This document shows positions 1 to 6,595 of a stretch of DNA of 10,232 bases, in pieces. The number at the start of each line of letters is the position of its first letter. Position 1 is the first letter of the stretch. The notes under the pieces are model-generated. The model did not search any database, was not told the DNA's origin, and saw nothing but the letters and a program-made list of their open reading frames with translations. The translations under genes were made by a program, and so were the position numbers. The DNA comes from Lachnospiraceae bacterium (GTDB lineage: Bacteria; Bacillota; Clostridia; Lachnospirales; Lachnospiraceae), in assembly GCA_009774145.1 (NCBI GenBank), contig VSND01000201.1, positions 1 through 10,232 on the forward strand, given 5' to 3'.

Positions 1-1
1 G

Positions 2-94
2 CCGCTCCATATGGACAATCAATTTAAGGTATTTGGGTTTATTCTTAATATAAAAAATTTATTAGAGGAAATTGATATGCTTAAAGAGCCATAA
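2..94 (+). CDS. C-terminal end of an unidentified ORF entering from the left edge
   Basis: A reading frame is open from base 2 to a TAA at 92-94 and encodes about 30 residues, ending in NLLEEIDMLKEP. An ATG at 11 could in principle start a 27-residue peptide, but the frame is already open at the edge, so this is more likely the tail of a longer gene. The composition (alternating hydrophobic and charged residues, helix-like) is compatible with a real protein end, but there is no recognisable motif and I do not assign a family. It lies immediately before the HAD remnant in a different frame. It may be a neighbouring gene's end or part of the same degraded region. Confidence 0.3.
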   Translation, partial: PLHMDNQFKVFGFILNIKNLLEEIDMLKEP

Positions 95-111
95 TGGTCC
101 AGTTCATGTAA

Positions 112-378
112 TCAAAATATCATCTGGCAATTGTAACAACCGCTTCAAAGCAGAACACTATGGACATCCTGAATTATTTTGGATACGGGCATCTGTTTGA
201 ATACATAGTGACACAGGAGGATATTACAAAAGTGAAGCCGGACCCGCAGGGGTATCTGATGGCCATGGAACATTTTGGAGTTACAGCAGACAGGACGGTT
301 ATTTTTGAGGATTCCCCATCGGGAATCAAAGCGGCAAGAGCAACCGGAGCATCTGTTATGATTATTGATCACTTTTAG
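112..378 (+). pseudogene. HAD-superfamily phosphatase/phosphoglucomutase-like, N-terminally truncated remnant
   Basis: From 112 to the TAG at 376-378 the frame encodes 88 residues that match the C-terminal half of a beta-phosphoglucomutase-like HAD hydrolase. Motif II is LAIVTTASKQN (residues 5-15, with the conserved Thr). Motif III is the Lys of KVKPDP (Lys42). Motif IV is IFEDSPSGIKAA, with the acidic pair Glu66-Asp67. Upstream the same frame is closed by a TAA at 109-111 and several earlier stops, and neither other frame supplies the rest. Motif I (DxDx[TV]), which carries the nucleophilic Asp, and the cap domain are therefore missing. Family members are usually about 210-230 residues. An ATG at 160 could start a 72-residue product, but it would lack the nucleophile and motif II, so catalysis is not expected. 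The stop lies 11 bp before the gtrA start. I call it a decayed or recombination-truncated gene. Confidence 0.75.
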
Positions 379-389
379 CAGGAGAAAAA

Positions 390-803
390 ATGAAAAAATT
401 AATTATACAGGGAGCTCGTTTTATTGGTTTAAGCGGTATCGGCTGGATCCTGGATTTTTGTATATATACGGGACTGGGATTGATCTCGTCCCGTATATTC
501 TTTAACAACATGATAAGCTCCTGGGCAGGAGTTACCTTTGTATTTATTTTTGCAACGAGAAAGATATTTCAAAGCAACAGCAACATATCATTGAGATGGA
601 AATATTTAATCTATATTTTATACCAGTGTATTTTGATATTTTTTATCTCAAAACTCCTGAGCAGCATCAATAATTCGATTTTGCTTCATATATCCGATGA
701 TCGAATCCATGCTTTTTCCAGTATCATATCCAAAATATTGGTAACGCCGATTACAATGATTCTGAATTTCCTTGTAATGAAAAGTGTTATTGAAAAGCTG
801 TAA
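390..803 (+). CDS. GtrA-like family membrane protein (putative polyprenyl-phosphate-sugar flippase)
   Basis: This 137-residue hydrophobic protein has four predicted membrane segments (about 10-32, 38-57, 71-92 and 108-131), the usual size and topology of the GtrA/DPMS-like family. The N-terminal RFIGLSGIGWILDF matches the family's F-x-G-[VL]-x-G-x-x-x-x-x-D pattern, and the last helix ends in NFLVM followed by a basic residue, as is typical. GtrA proteins are thought to move undecaprenyl-phosphate-linked sugars (classically Glc in O-antigen glucosylation) across the cytoplasmic membrane. Here the partner glycosyltransferase is not in the window. The start is supported by AGGAG at 380-384, 5 bases before the ATG. 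The gene follows the HAD remnant in the same direction and converges on the LTA-synthase-like gene, with only 5 bp between the two stop codons. The substrate cannot be deduced. An alternative role is as a general small polyprenyl-sugar transporter in teichoic-acid or capsule decoration. Confidence 0.85.
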   Translation: MKKLIIQGARFIGLSGIGWILDFCIYTGLGLISSRIFFNNMISSWAGVTFVFIFATRKIFQSNSNISLRWKYLIYILYQCILIFFISKLLSSINNSILLHISDDRIHAFSSIISKILVTPITMILNFLVMKSVIEKL

Positions 804-808
804 AAAAT

Positions 809-3373
809 TTATCGGAAGTTATAAAACCCATCTATTCCAGGATCATTTCCTCTTAATAAAGTATATTGAAGTATTGCATAGTCTTCAAGAATAGATTCGT
901 CCTTATCACTTAAGCAACCATCTGCTTTTATAATACAGAAGGGGCTGACTACAGGATAGTTTCTGCTGATATCGGAAATAAATTTTTGATATCCTGTTTT
1001 TGGAAGTCCTGCAATATCCATAATCTCAGACTGGAGAAATGAGACCGATACTAATTTATTTTCGCCAATTGATTTTTCTTTATCGATATCAAAATTAGCC
1101 CAGATATAATACGGTGTGTGATACATCAACAATCTGTCCTGTTCTGCCCCAGTCTGATATGGCGCTGAAATCTGTGACAAAAACTCACTTTCTATTGCCG
1201 GAAAATGATCTCCAAAAAAGACAACAACAGTTGGTTTATCCAAGGTTTCACAATAAGATATGAACTGTTCAAATGCCCGATCGCTCTGTTTGATAAGATT
1301 TATATATTGTGTAGCCAGCGGATAATCACCTTCCGGCTCCAGAATCTGAACAGGTTCCTCAAAGTTTTCATACTCATAACCACCGTGATTTTGCATGGTA
1401 ATTCCAAATAAAAAAAGTGGTTCCTCCGTTTCGCTGATAATTTTCTTGATTTCCTCATAAAACGATTCATCCGAAATATAATCTCTGACCAGTTCCCTGT
1501 TTTCCATTTGTTGCCGATCAATAAACTGTTGAAAACCAAGGCGGGGATATGCTTTATTTCTGCTCCAGTTATGAGCAATTTCCGGGTGTAAAGCAATTGT
1601 TTCATATCCAAGCTTTTCCATAATTGAAGGGAGAGCGTGCGTATCACTTGTTATGAGCGTATCATAAGGTGAAGTGCTGGGATAAGCCCATGCATTGGTT
1701 CCTGTAAGAAATTCAAACTCAGTATTACTGGTTCCACCACCCATAACCGGTACTTGTACATATCCATATAATGTATTGCTTTTTCCTCTTAAACTATGCA
1801 AAAACGGTTCAAGGGGTTCGCTGGACGAGAAAACATTAAATTCTTCCAGATCGGAAAAAGATTCGTTCATTATTACAATGACATTGGGAAATGCATCCAT
1901 ATTATCAATTTCATCGGTCTGATAGATATGAAACAGGTCTTGAAGTTTTTCTTTGGAATATGTTTTGGGCTTTTGCGGAAACAAATTCCCCATATTAGTA
2001 AAATATGTTAATAAAAATCCCTCTTCTCTGCATTGCAGAACACGTTTCCAGCTGTTTGTAGAGATATTAACTGCATTTTGAACAGTTTCTTTGTTTATAC
2101 AAACGATATATCCAATTCCCAAAATAAACATTAATGCGTTTTTCCATAATCTTCTACTAAATGAGGATAAAGTCATATTATGACAGACAGAGAGAAAACC
2201 ACAAGCACACATAAAAAAGGCAGCGCACATAAGCAGCTCTGCACAAAATCTGAGCGAATATTTTGAAGCTACATTCAGGGCAGTTCCAATTACCAGAATA
2301 TCAGTTGGCATAATTACTTCATCCCGGAACAAAAGAACGTAATAATTCACGACTGCGTGGAGATAAAGAATGACAGAAATAATGCAGCCTGATAAAAAAA
2401 TATGATGAGTAATACTATAAATAACAGCCAGTAAAGCAACTAACAAGATAATCGTACATACAATGGATGATGTAGTAAGAAAATAAAATGCTTTAGAGTT
2501 ATTAAGAAGTTCTACACCGGTCAAAAGGAAAAAACTCCACCCTGCAATCAGGAAAATCTGTATCAATAAATGATTGATATAAGGCAGTTTATAAGCAGCA
2601 GATAAAGATCGGAATTTCTTTTGTTTCAATAATGAAATTAACAGCATTCCCTGTACTAAAAGAATGACATGAAAAACATACCAAGTGCTGACAGACTGTC
2701 CCTCTGAAAAAAAGTTTAATTCTTCAAATTTGAAATTACATATATAAAGAAAATAAATCATACTGAAAAAGCAGAACTCCAGCATAAATATGACTGCTGA
2801 ATCTGTTACATTTTTTTTCGCTCTCAGTACGAAATGACAAAAGTTTTTTATTAAAAAAAACAACTCTGATATAATCAGAAAAAGAAGCAGAAACCTGTCT
2901 AAGTGGGACAAAATCGATATATTATAGAGATTTATTGACCAACGTTCAATATCCCATTCTTCAGAATACAGATCCAAACGCTCTTTATGTTCTCCATCTA
3001 TATAGATATTCACAAAACCAGAACCAAGTTGTTTTGCAAATCTTATTTCCAGTGTTTCTGCATTTTTAATATTACTATATAAAGAGACCGACTTCGGCGG
3101 ATCGAGTATGGTTATAGATTCATCCATAATCTCCCACCCATAATCTGTGTACAACAATTCTCTTGAAATTGGTGCTCCATTAATCAGAAAATCCTGTATT
3201 CGGACATCCGTTCCAAGGGAATTGGGAGTCTTTTCTCCAGTTGCTTCTATTCGAATAGGTACATCAGAGGATCTTCCGATTGCAAAAAAACTGCTGAATA
3301 TGGTATAAGCAAGAAATATGGATGTTAATAATATAAAACACTCTTTTATGATAAATTTTCTTTTTTTGTTCAT
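809..3373 (-). CDS. LTA synthase / phosphoglycerol transferase-like membrane enzyme with an extra ectodomain
   Basis: An 854-residue protein of the alkaline-phosphatase/sulfatase superfamily (LtaS/MdoB-like). A signal-anchor helix (about 8-31) is followed by an external segment of about 125 residues (33-155) with beta-rich composition. A membrane block of roughly eight helices comes next (158 to 427), then the extracellular catalytic domain (about 495-810). Catalytic and metal-site residues are visible: Glu504 in IMNESFSD, the nucleophile candidate Thr548 in GGGTSNTEFEF, His663 in QNHGGY, and Asp722-His723 in FFGDHF. Typical LtaS proteins are about 600-680 residues with five TM helices, so this is a longer architecture. 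Known relatives move phosphoglycerol from phosphatidylglycerol to a glycan or teichoic acid outside the membrane. The exact acceptor here is inferred. The ATG has only a weak ribosome site (ACAAAAG). A strong promoter lies about 80 bp upstream. The gene is AT-rich compared with the rhamnose-type genes before it. Confidence 0.85.
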   Translation of the reverse strand: MNKKRKFIIKECFILLTSIFLAYTIFSSFFAIGRSSDVPIRIEATGEKTPNSLGTDVRIQDFLINGAPISRELLYTDYGWEIMDESITILDPPKSVSLYSNIKNAETLEIRFAKQLGSGFVNIYIDGEHKERLDLYSEEWDIERWSINLYNISILSHLDRFLLLFLIISELFFLIKNFCHFVLRAKKNVTDSAVIFMLEFCFFSMIYFLYICNFKFEELNFFSEGQSVSTWYVFHVILLVQGMLLISLLKQKKFRSLSAAYKLPYINHLLIQIFLIAGWSFFLLTGVELLNNSKAFYFLTTSSIVCTIILLVALLAVIYSITHHIFLSGCIISVILYLHAVVNYYVLLFRDEVIMPTDILVIGTALNVASKYSLRFCAELLMCAAFFMCACGFLSVCHNMTLSSFSRRLWKNALMFILGIGYIVCINKETVQNAVNISTNSWKRVLQCREEGFLLTYFTNMGNLFPQKPKTYSKEKLQDLFHIYQTDEIDNMDAFPNVIVIMNESFSDLEEFNVFSSSEPLEPFLHSLRGKSNTLYGYVQVPVMGGGTSNTEFEFLTGTNAWAYPSTSPYDTLITSDTHALPSIMEKLGYETIALHPEIAHNWSRNKAYPRLGFQQFIDRQQMENRELVRDYISDESFYEEIKKIISETEEPLFLFGITMQNHGGYEYENFEEPVQILEPEGDYPLATQYINLIKQSDRAFEQFISYCETLDKPTVVVFFGDHFPAIESEFLSQISAPYQTGAEQDRLLMYHTPYYIWANFDIDKEKSIGENKLVSVSFLQSEIMDIAGLPKTGYQKFISDISRNYPVVSPFCIIKADGCLSDKDESILEDYAILQYTLLRGNDPGIDGFYNFR

Positions 3374-3533
3374 CTTTTGTTATCCCGTGATTTTGATATA
3401 TCATATAATCTATGTTTAATACTGTTTTTTTATTCCCATCCAATATTTTTAAATTATAGCATTTTGATATTTTAAATTCAAGAGTTCAATTGCGAAAGGA
3501 TTTTCTGAATTCCATTATTTCATGTAAAGGTTG
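3374..3533 (-). other. 160-bp intergenic region between the reductase and the LTA-synthase-like gene
   Basis: This AT-rich spacer holds the promoter described separately and an untranslated leader of roughly 70 bases for the LTA-synthase-like gene. I looked for a hairpin followed by a T-run after the reductase stop and found only very short, imperfect inverted repeats around a GAATTC. Read-through from the upstream operon therefore cannot be excluded. No small ORF with a ribosome site was seen. Confidence 0.6.
3453..3481 (-). promoter_or_regulatory. Sigma-A type promoter for the LTA-synthase-like gene
   Basis: On the minus strand there is TTGAAT (3476-3481), a 17-base spacer, then a perfect TATAAT (3453-3458). 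The TG one base before it makes an extended -10 (TGCTATAAT). Five of six bases match the -35 consensus and six of six the -10, with ideal spacing. Transcription would begin near 3446, leaving a leader of about 70 bases before the ATG at 3373. It suggests that this gene can be expressed independently of the five-gene operon upstream. No operator or riboswitch-like structure was recognised in the leader. Confidence 0.7.
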
Positions 3534-4412
3534 TCATGCGTATCCAACCTTTGAGGAAAAATAATATTCCGGATAAAGGCATTTGTTTTGTTCGATCCAC
3601 TCTTTCATCTGTGCAAGCTGCACAGGATAATCATTTACGTGATATCTAAAATCAGTTCTTTGATTGATCAGTGTTTTGTCCGAGATCATTGCTGTGTCTT
3701 CGAGAATCTCCACGTTATCTTTTTGAAAGACTGACTGAATGAGTTTGAGCAGGTGGTATTTGGTGATTTCCTGTTCCGGTACCAGCTGATACAGACCGCA
3801 CAGATCCTGTTCTATGGCACATGCAATGGCTTTTGCCAGCTCCAGCGTTGTAATTCCGTTCCATCTGACGTTTGAAAACCCATGTATTGTGCCGGTCTGT
3901 TTCATAAACCAGTTGAACAGACCGGTACCTTTCGGATCAATATCCGGACCGATAATTGACATCCGGAATGTCAGATCTTTTTCATTATTCAGTTCTCCAA
4001 GAGCTTTGGAACGGTCATAAAACGTGCGGCCGTCCGGAAGGTCATTTACCAGATATCCCCCTCTTTGACCGGAAAATACGCAGTCTGTCGACAGGTGTAT
4101 GATTTTTACCGCAGTATCTTTGAACTGATTTTCCAGATAATGCGGGAAAAAGGCATTTACATAGGCCGCAAGATCCGGGCGGGCTTCGCAGGTTTTCTGG
4201 AGAAGGCCCACACAGTTGACAACAACGTCCGGCCTGATTTCATTCATATAATCTGACAGCTGGTGAATATCTGTTACGTCGATTCCCCGTGCATGGGAGG
4301 AGTTCTGTTCGCTTCGGGATATTCGGTATATATCAAATCCTGTGTTTTCCAGATAACGGGAGATCAGATGACCTGCCATGCCGGTGGACCCAAGCACTGC
4401 TGTTTTTTTCAT
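3534..4412 (-). CDS. RmlD-like SDR: UDP-4-keto-6-deoxy-HexNAc (or dTDP-4-keto-rhamnose-type) reductase
   Basis: A 292-residue extended short-chain dehydrogenase/reductase. The nucleotide-binding loop is GSTGMAGH (residues 8-15). The family block HLSTDCVFSGQRGGY (106-120) and the catalytic Tyr132-x-x-x-Lys136 (YDRSK) follow, then a C-terminal substrate domain. Length and motifs fit the RmlD superfamily. In dTDP-rhamnose synthesis it would need RmlA, RmlB and RmlC, none of which are in the window. Its direct neighbours are instead a CapE-type dehydratase/5-epimerase and a WbjD/WbvD-type 2-epimerase. The likely role is therefore NAD(P)H-dependent reduction of the 4-keto intermediate made from UDP-GlcNAc, as for WbvR of Vibrio cholerae O37. 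It lacks the C-terminal cupin of the FnlB/WbjC/CapF reductases (about 370 residues). AAAGGAG (4419-4425) lies inside the end of the upstream gene, 6 bases before the ATG, and the gap to that gene is 3 bp, so translation is probably coupled. It is the last gene of the operon. Confidence 0.85.
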   Translation of the reverse strand: MKKTAVLGSTGMAGHLISRYLENTGFDIYRISRSEQNSSHARGIDVTDIHQLSDYMNEIRPDVVVNCVGLLQKTCEARPDLAAYVNAFFPHYLENQFKDTAVKIIHLSTDCVFSGQRGGYLVNDLPDGRTFYDRSKALGELNNEKDLTFRMSIIGPDIDPKGTGLFNWFMKQTGTIHGFSNVRWNGITTLELAKAIACAIEQDLCGLYQLVPEQEITKYHLLKLIQSVFQKDNVEILEDTAMISDKTLINQRTDFRYHVNDYPVQLAQMKEWIEQNKCLYPEYYFSSKVGYA

Positions 4413-4415
4413 GTT

Positions 4416-5537
4416 CTACTCCTTTCTCCATACCGTACGGTTTATATATCCGGTATAACTCATAATAATCCGGACAACTTTTTCAGCTACATTTTCCACA
4501 TCATAATCGGATACCGTCCGGATTACATTCGGATTCTGACCGGACTGCGAGGTGACACACTGTATTGCATCCAGAACATCTGCGTATTCCAGCCCACACA
4601 TGATCAGAGTTCCCTCATCCATTCCTTCCGGTCTTTCATGAGCCTGACGGACCGTTACGGCCGGAAAGTGAAGCAGGGAGGCCTCTTCTGTAATGGTTCC
4701 GCTGTCACTGACCGTACAGAATGCATTTTTCTGCAGTGCAATGTAATCCGCAAAAGACAGCGGTTTCATGAATCTTACAAAGGGCGAAAAGTCAAAAGGC
4801 GCTGTTTCCAGTTTCTTTCTGGTTCTCGGATGCGCTGAAAAAATAACCGGCATTTGATATTTTTCAGCAATTGCATTAACAGAAGCGAGCAGACAGGTGA
4901 AATTTTTTTCAGAGTCCACATTTTCTTCCCGGTGGATGGACAGAACAAAATAGTTTTTCTCTCTGAGATCCAGTTTCTGCAGGACTTTTGAATTTTCTAT
5001 TGCATGACTTTGTATTCTAAGAACTTCCTTCATGCTGGATCCTGTTTTGATAATCGTTTCCGGAGCGATTCCTTCCCGGATCAGATATCTGCGGGCATGT
5101 TCGGTCAGAACCATATTGATATCGGACAGATGATCAATGACTTTCCGGTTCAGTTCCTCGGGAACCCGCTGGTCAAAACATCGGTTTCCCGCTTCCATAT
5201 GAAACACTGGAATTCGGTTTCTTTTAGCGGAAATAACAGACAGACAGGAATTGGTATCTCCATATAACAGAACCGCATCCGGTTTCTGTTCCCGGATCAG
5301 TGCATCTGTTCCGGCTATGACGTTGCCGATGGTCTCAGCGGCTGTTTCTCCGGCGGCATTCAGAAAGAAATCCGGTCTTCTGATCTGCATTTTTTCAAAA
5401 AAGATTTCGTTCAGCTCATAGTCATAGTTCTGGCCTGTATGTACCAGAAGATGTTCGGTATATTTGTCAAGTTCACTGATTACACAGGATAACTTTATGA
5501 TTTCGGGCCGTGTTCCTACAATTGTCATGACCTTCAT
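4416..5537 (-). CDS. capG: Non-hydrolysing UDP-HexNAc 2-epimerase (FnlC/WbjD/CapG/WbvD type)
   Basis: A 373-residue GT-B-fold epimerase, full length for the family. Visible motifs are VGTRPEII (7-14), GDTNS (93-97), HMEAGNRCFDQRVPEE (113-128), HREEN (202-206), SAHPRTR (234-240), SDSGTITEEAS (277-287) and HERPEG (300-305). The HMEAGNRCFDQRVPEE block is characteristic of the subfamily that acts on 2,6-dideoxy-L-hexosamines. Classical WecB/MnaA, which makes UDP-ManNAc, usually has an EAGLRTG-type sequence here. It should invert C2 of UDP-L-PneNAc (to UDP-L-FucNAc) or UDP-L-RhaNAc (to UDP-L-QuiNAc). The neighbouring reductase makes the second more likely (inference). The chosen Met gives the normal family N-terminus, but its ribosome site is poor: only GAAAG is nearby, and AAAGGA lies 14 bases away. 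Translation may rely on coupling to the capE-like gene, which stops 20 bp upstream. The symbol follows the staphylococcal capsule naming for this family. wecB would be the generic database name. Confidence 0.9.
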   Translation of the reverse strand: MKVMTIVGTRPEIIKLSCVISELDKYTEHLLVHTGQNYDYELNEIFFEKMQIRRPDFFLNAAGETAAETIGNVIAGTDALIREQKPDAVLLYGDTNSCLSVISAKRNRIPVFHMEAGNRCFDQRVPEELNRKVIDHLSDINMVLTEHARRYLIREGIAPETIIKTGSSMKEVLRIQSHAIENSKVLQKLDLREKNYFVLSIHREENVDSEKNFTCLLASVNAIAEKYQMPVIFSAHPRTRKKLETAPFDFSPFVRFMKPLSFADYIALQKNAFCTVSDSGTITEEASLLHFPAVTVRQAHERPEGMDEGTLIMCGLEYADVLDAIQCVTSQSGQNPNVIRTVSDYDVENVAEKVVRIIMSYTGYINRTVWRKE

Positions 5538-5557
5538 GGTGTTTCTTTCGATCCTTT

Positions 5558-6556
5558 CTATAAATGTTCTTTTACATAATCCAGACTGAGCAGCATCTCC
5601 TTCATTTCTTCCCTGTTCAGCCTCCTGGTATTATGGGAAGTGTAGTCCTGTGCTTCTGAAAATTCATGCTGTCCCGTAGAAAAATATTTACTGTAATTCA
5701 GATCCCGGTTGTCGCTTGGAACCATGTAATAATCGCCCAGATCAACAGCTCTTACCATTTCTTCTCTGGTCAGCAGGGATTCATACAGCTTTTCACCATG
5801 GCGTGTACCGATGATATGAGGTTCTTTCCTGGAATCGAACAGCTCACATACCGCTTCCGCCAGAGTCTGTATGGTAGCTGCGGGAGCTTTCTGAATAAAC
5901 AGTTCCCCTCCTTTGGAATGCTCAAACGCAAACAGAACCAGATCTACCGCGCTTTCCAGCGACATCATGAACCGGGTCATGTGAGGATCCGTTATTGTGA
6001 TCGCCTGCCCGGATTGGATCTGTTCAATGAACAGAGGGATAACAGATCCTCTGGAACACATTACATTTCCATATCGGGTGATGGAGATGATGGTATCCTT
6101 GCTGGATCTTGATTTGGATACCGCAAGCTTTTCCATCAGGGCTTTCGACATGCCCATGGAATTGATCGGATAGACCGCCTTGTCAGTGGACAGGCAGATC
6201 ACGTTTTTTACTCCGCAGTCAATCGCTGCATTTATGACGTTTTCTGTTCCGAGGATATTGGTCCGTACAGCTTCCATGGGAAAAAATTCACAGGACGGGA
6301 CCTGTTTCAGGGCGGCAGCCTGAAAGACATAATCCACGCCGTGCATTGCCTGCAGGATGCTTCCATAATCGCGGACATTTCCAATAAAAAATTTCAGCTT
6401 GTCATTATGGTACAGCTTCCTCATATCGTCCTGTTTCTTTTCATCACGGCTGAAAATACGGATTTCTTTTATATCTGTATTCAGAAAACGCTTCAGTACC
6501 GCGTTTCCAAAAGAGCCGGTTCCTCCGGTAATCAGTAAGGTTTTTCCTTCGAACAT
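5558..6556 (-). CDS. capE: UDP-GlcNAc 4,6-dehydratase / 5-epimerase (CapE/FnlA/WbjB/WbvB family)
   Basis: A 332-residue extended SDR of the polysaccharide-biosynthesis (CapD/CapE) family. The NAD(P) loop is GGTGSFG (11-17), and FIGNVRDYGSI (57-67) and AAALKQVPSCE (80-90) are family blocks. The active site reads STDKAVYP (123-130) followed by INSMGMSK (131-138). The usual SDR Tyr-x-x-x-Lys has Met134 in place of Tyr, with Lys138 kept, and Asp125/Lys126 are present. This Ser-Met-Lys arrangement is known for inverting CapE-type enzymes and separates them from PseB-like or WbpM-like proteins. It starts the pathway by converting UDP-GlcNAc to UDP-2-acetamido-2,6-dideoxy-L-arabino-hexos-4-ulose and related epimers in the cytoplasm. 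The start is supported by a strong GGAGG (6566-6570), 9 bases before the ATG and inside the 39-bp gap after the methyltransferase gene. Its GC content is higher than in the flanking genes. Confidence 0.92.
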   Translation of the reverse strand: MFEGKTLLITGGTGSFGNAVLKRFLNTDIKEIRIFSRDEKKQDDMRKLYHNDKLKFFIGNVRDYGSILQAMHGVDYVFQAAALKQVPSCEFFPMEAVRTNILGTENVINAAIDCGVKNVICLSTDKAVYPINSMGMSKALMEKLAVSKSRSSKDTIISITRYGNVMCSRGSVIPLFIEQIQSGQAITITDPHMTRFMMSLESAVDLVLFAFEHSKGGELFIQKAPAATIQTLAEAVCELFDSRKEPHIIGTRHGEKLYESLLTREEMVRAVDLGDYYMVPSDNRDLNYSKYFSTGQHEFSEAQDYTSHNTRRLNREEMKEMLLSLDYVKEHL

Positions 6557-6565
6557 GTGTCGTTT

Positions 6566-6570
6566 CCTCC
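6566..6570 (-). promoter_or_regulatory. Strong ribosome binding site of the capE-like gene
   Basis: GGAGG on the minus strand, 9 bases before the ATG at 6554-6556. It is the best Shine-Dalgarno in the operon and sits in the only gap of more than 20 bp between operon genes. It marks where independent, efficient translation of the nucleotide-sugar module can begin. Confidence 0.7.
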
Positions 6571-6595
6571 ATAAAACAGTGATTTTTCCAGAAAT

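Noticed and set aside
22..60. Possible promoter for the HAD remnant/gtrA
   Set aside because: TATAAA- and TAATAT-like boxes exist in this AT-rich stretch, but no -35 box at good spacing stands out from the background.
1300..1647. 115-codon open frame on the - strand inside the LTA-synthase-like gene
   Set aside because: It is in a different frame across the catalytic domain, which has intact motifs in its own frame, so this is not a frameshifted part of it.
3482..3533. Possible terminator after the reductase gene
   Set aside because: Only short imperfect inverted repeats around a GAATTC palindrome and no T-run after them on the minus strand.
3534..4412. Assignment of the reductase as RmlD of dTDP-rhamnose synthesis
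   Set aside because: No rmlA, rmlB or rmlC in the window and direct coupling to UDP-HexNAc enzymes. Kept only as an alternative.
4263..4838. 191-codon open frame on the + strand
   Set aside because: It lies fully antisense to the well-supported 2-epimerase and reductase genes, has no recognisable motif and a Cys/His-rich, low-plausibility composition. It is a shadow of GC-richer coding sequence.
5666..6112. 148-codon open frame on the + strand
   Set aside because: Antisense to the capE-like gene, with no family resemblance and no suitable ribosome site.
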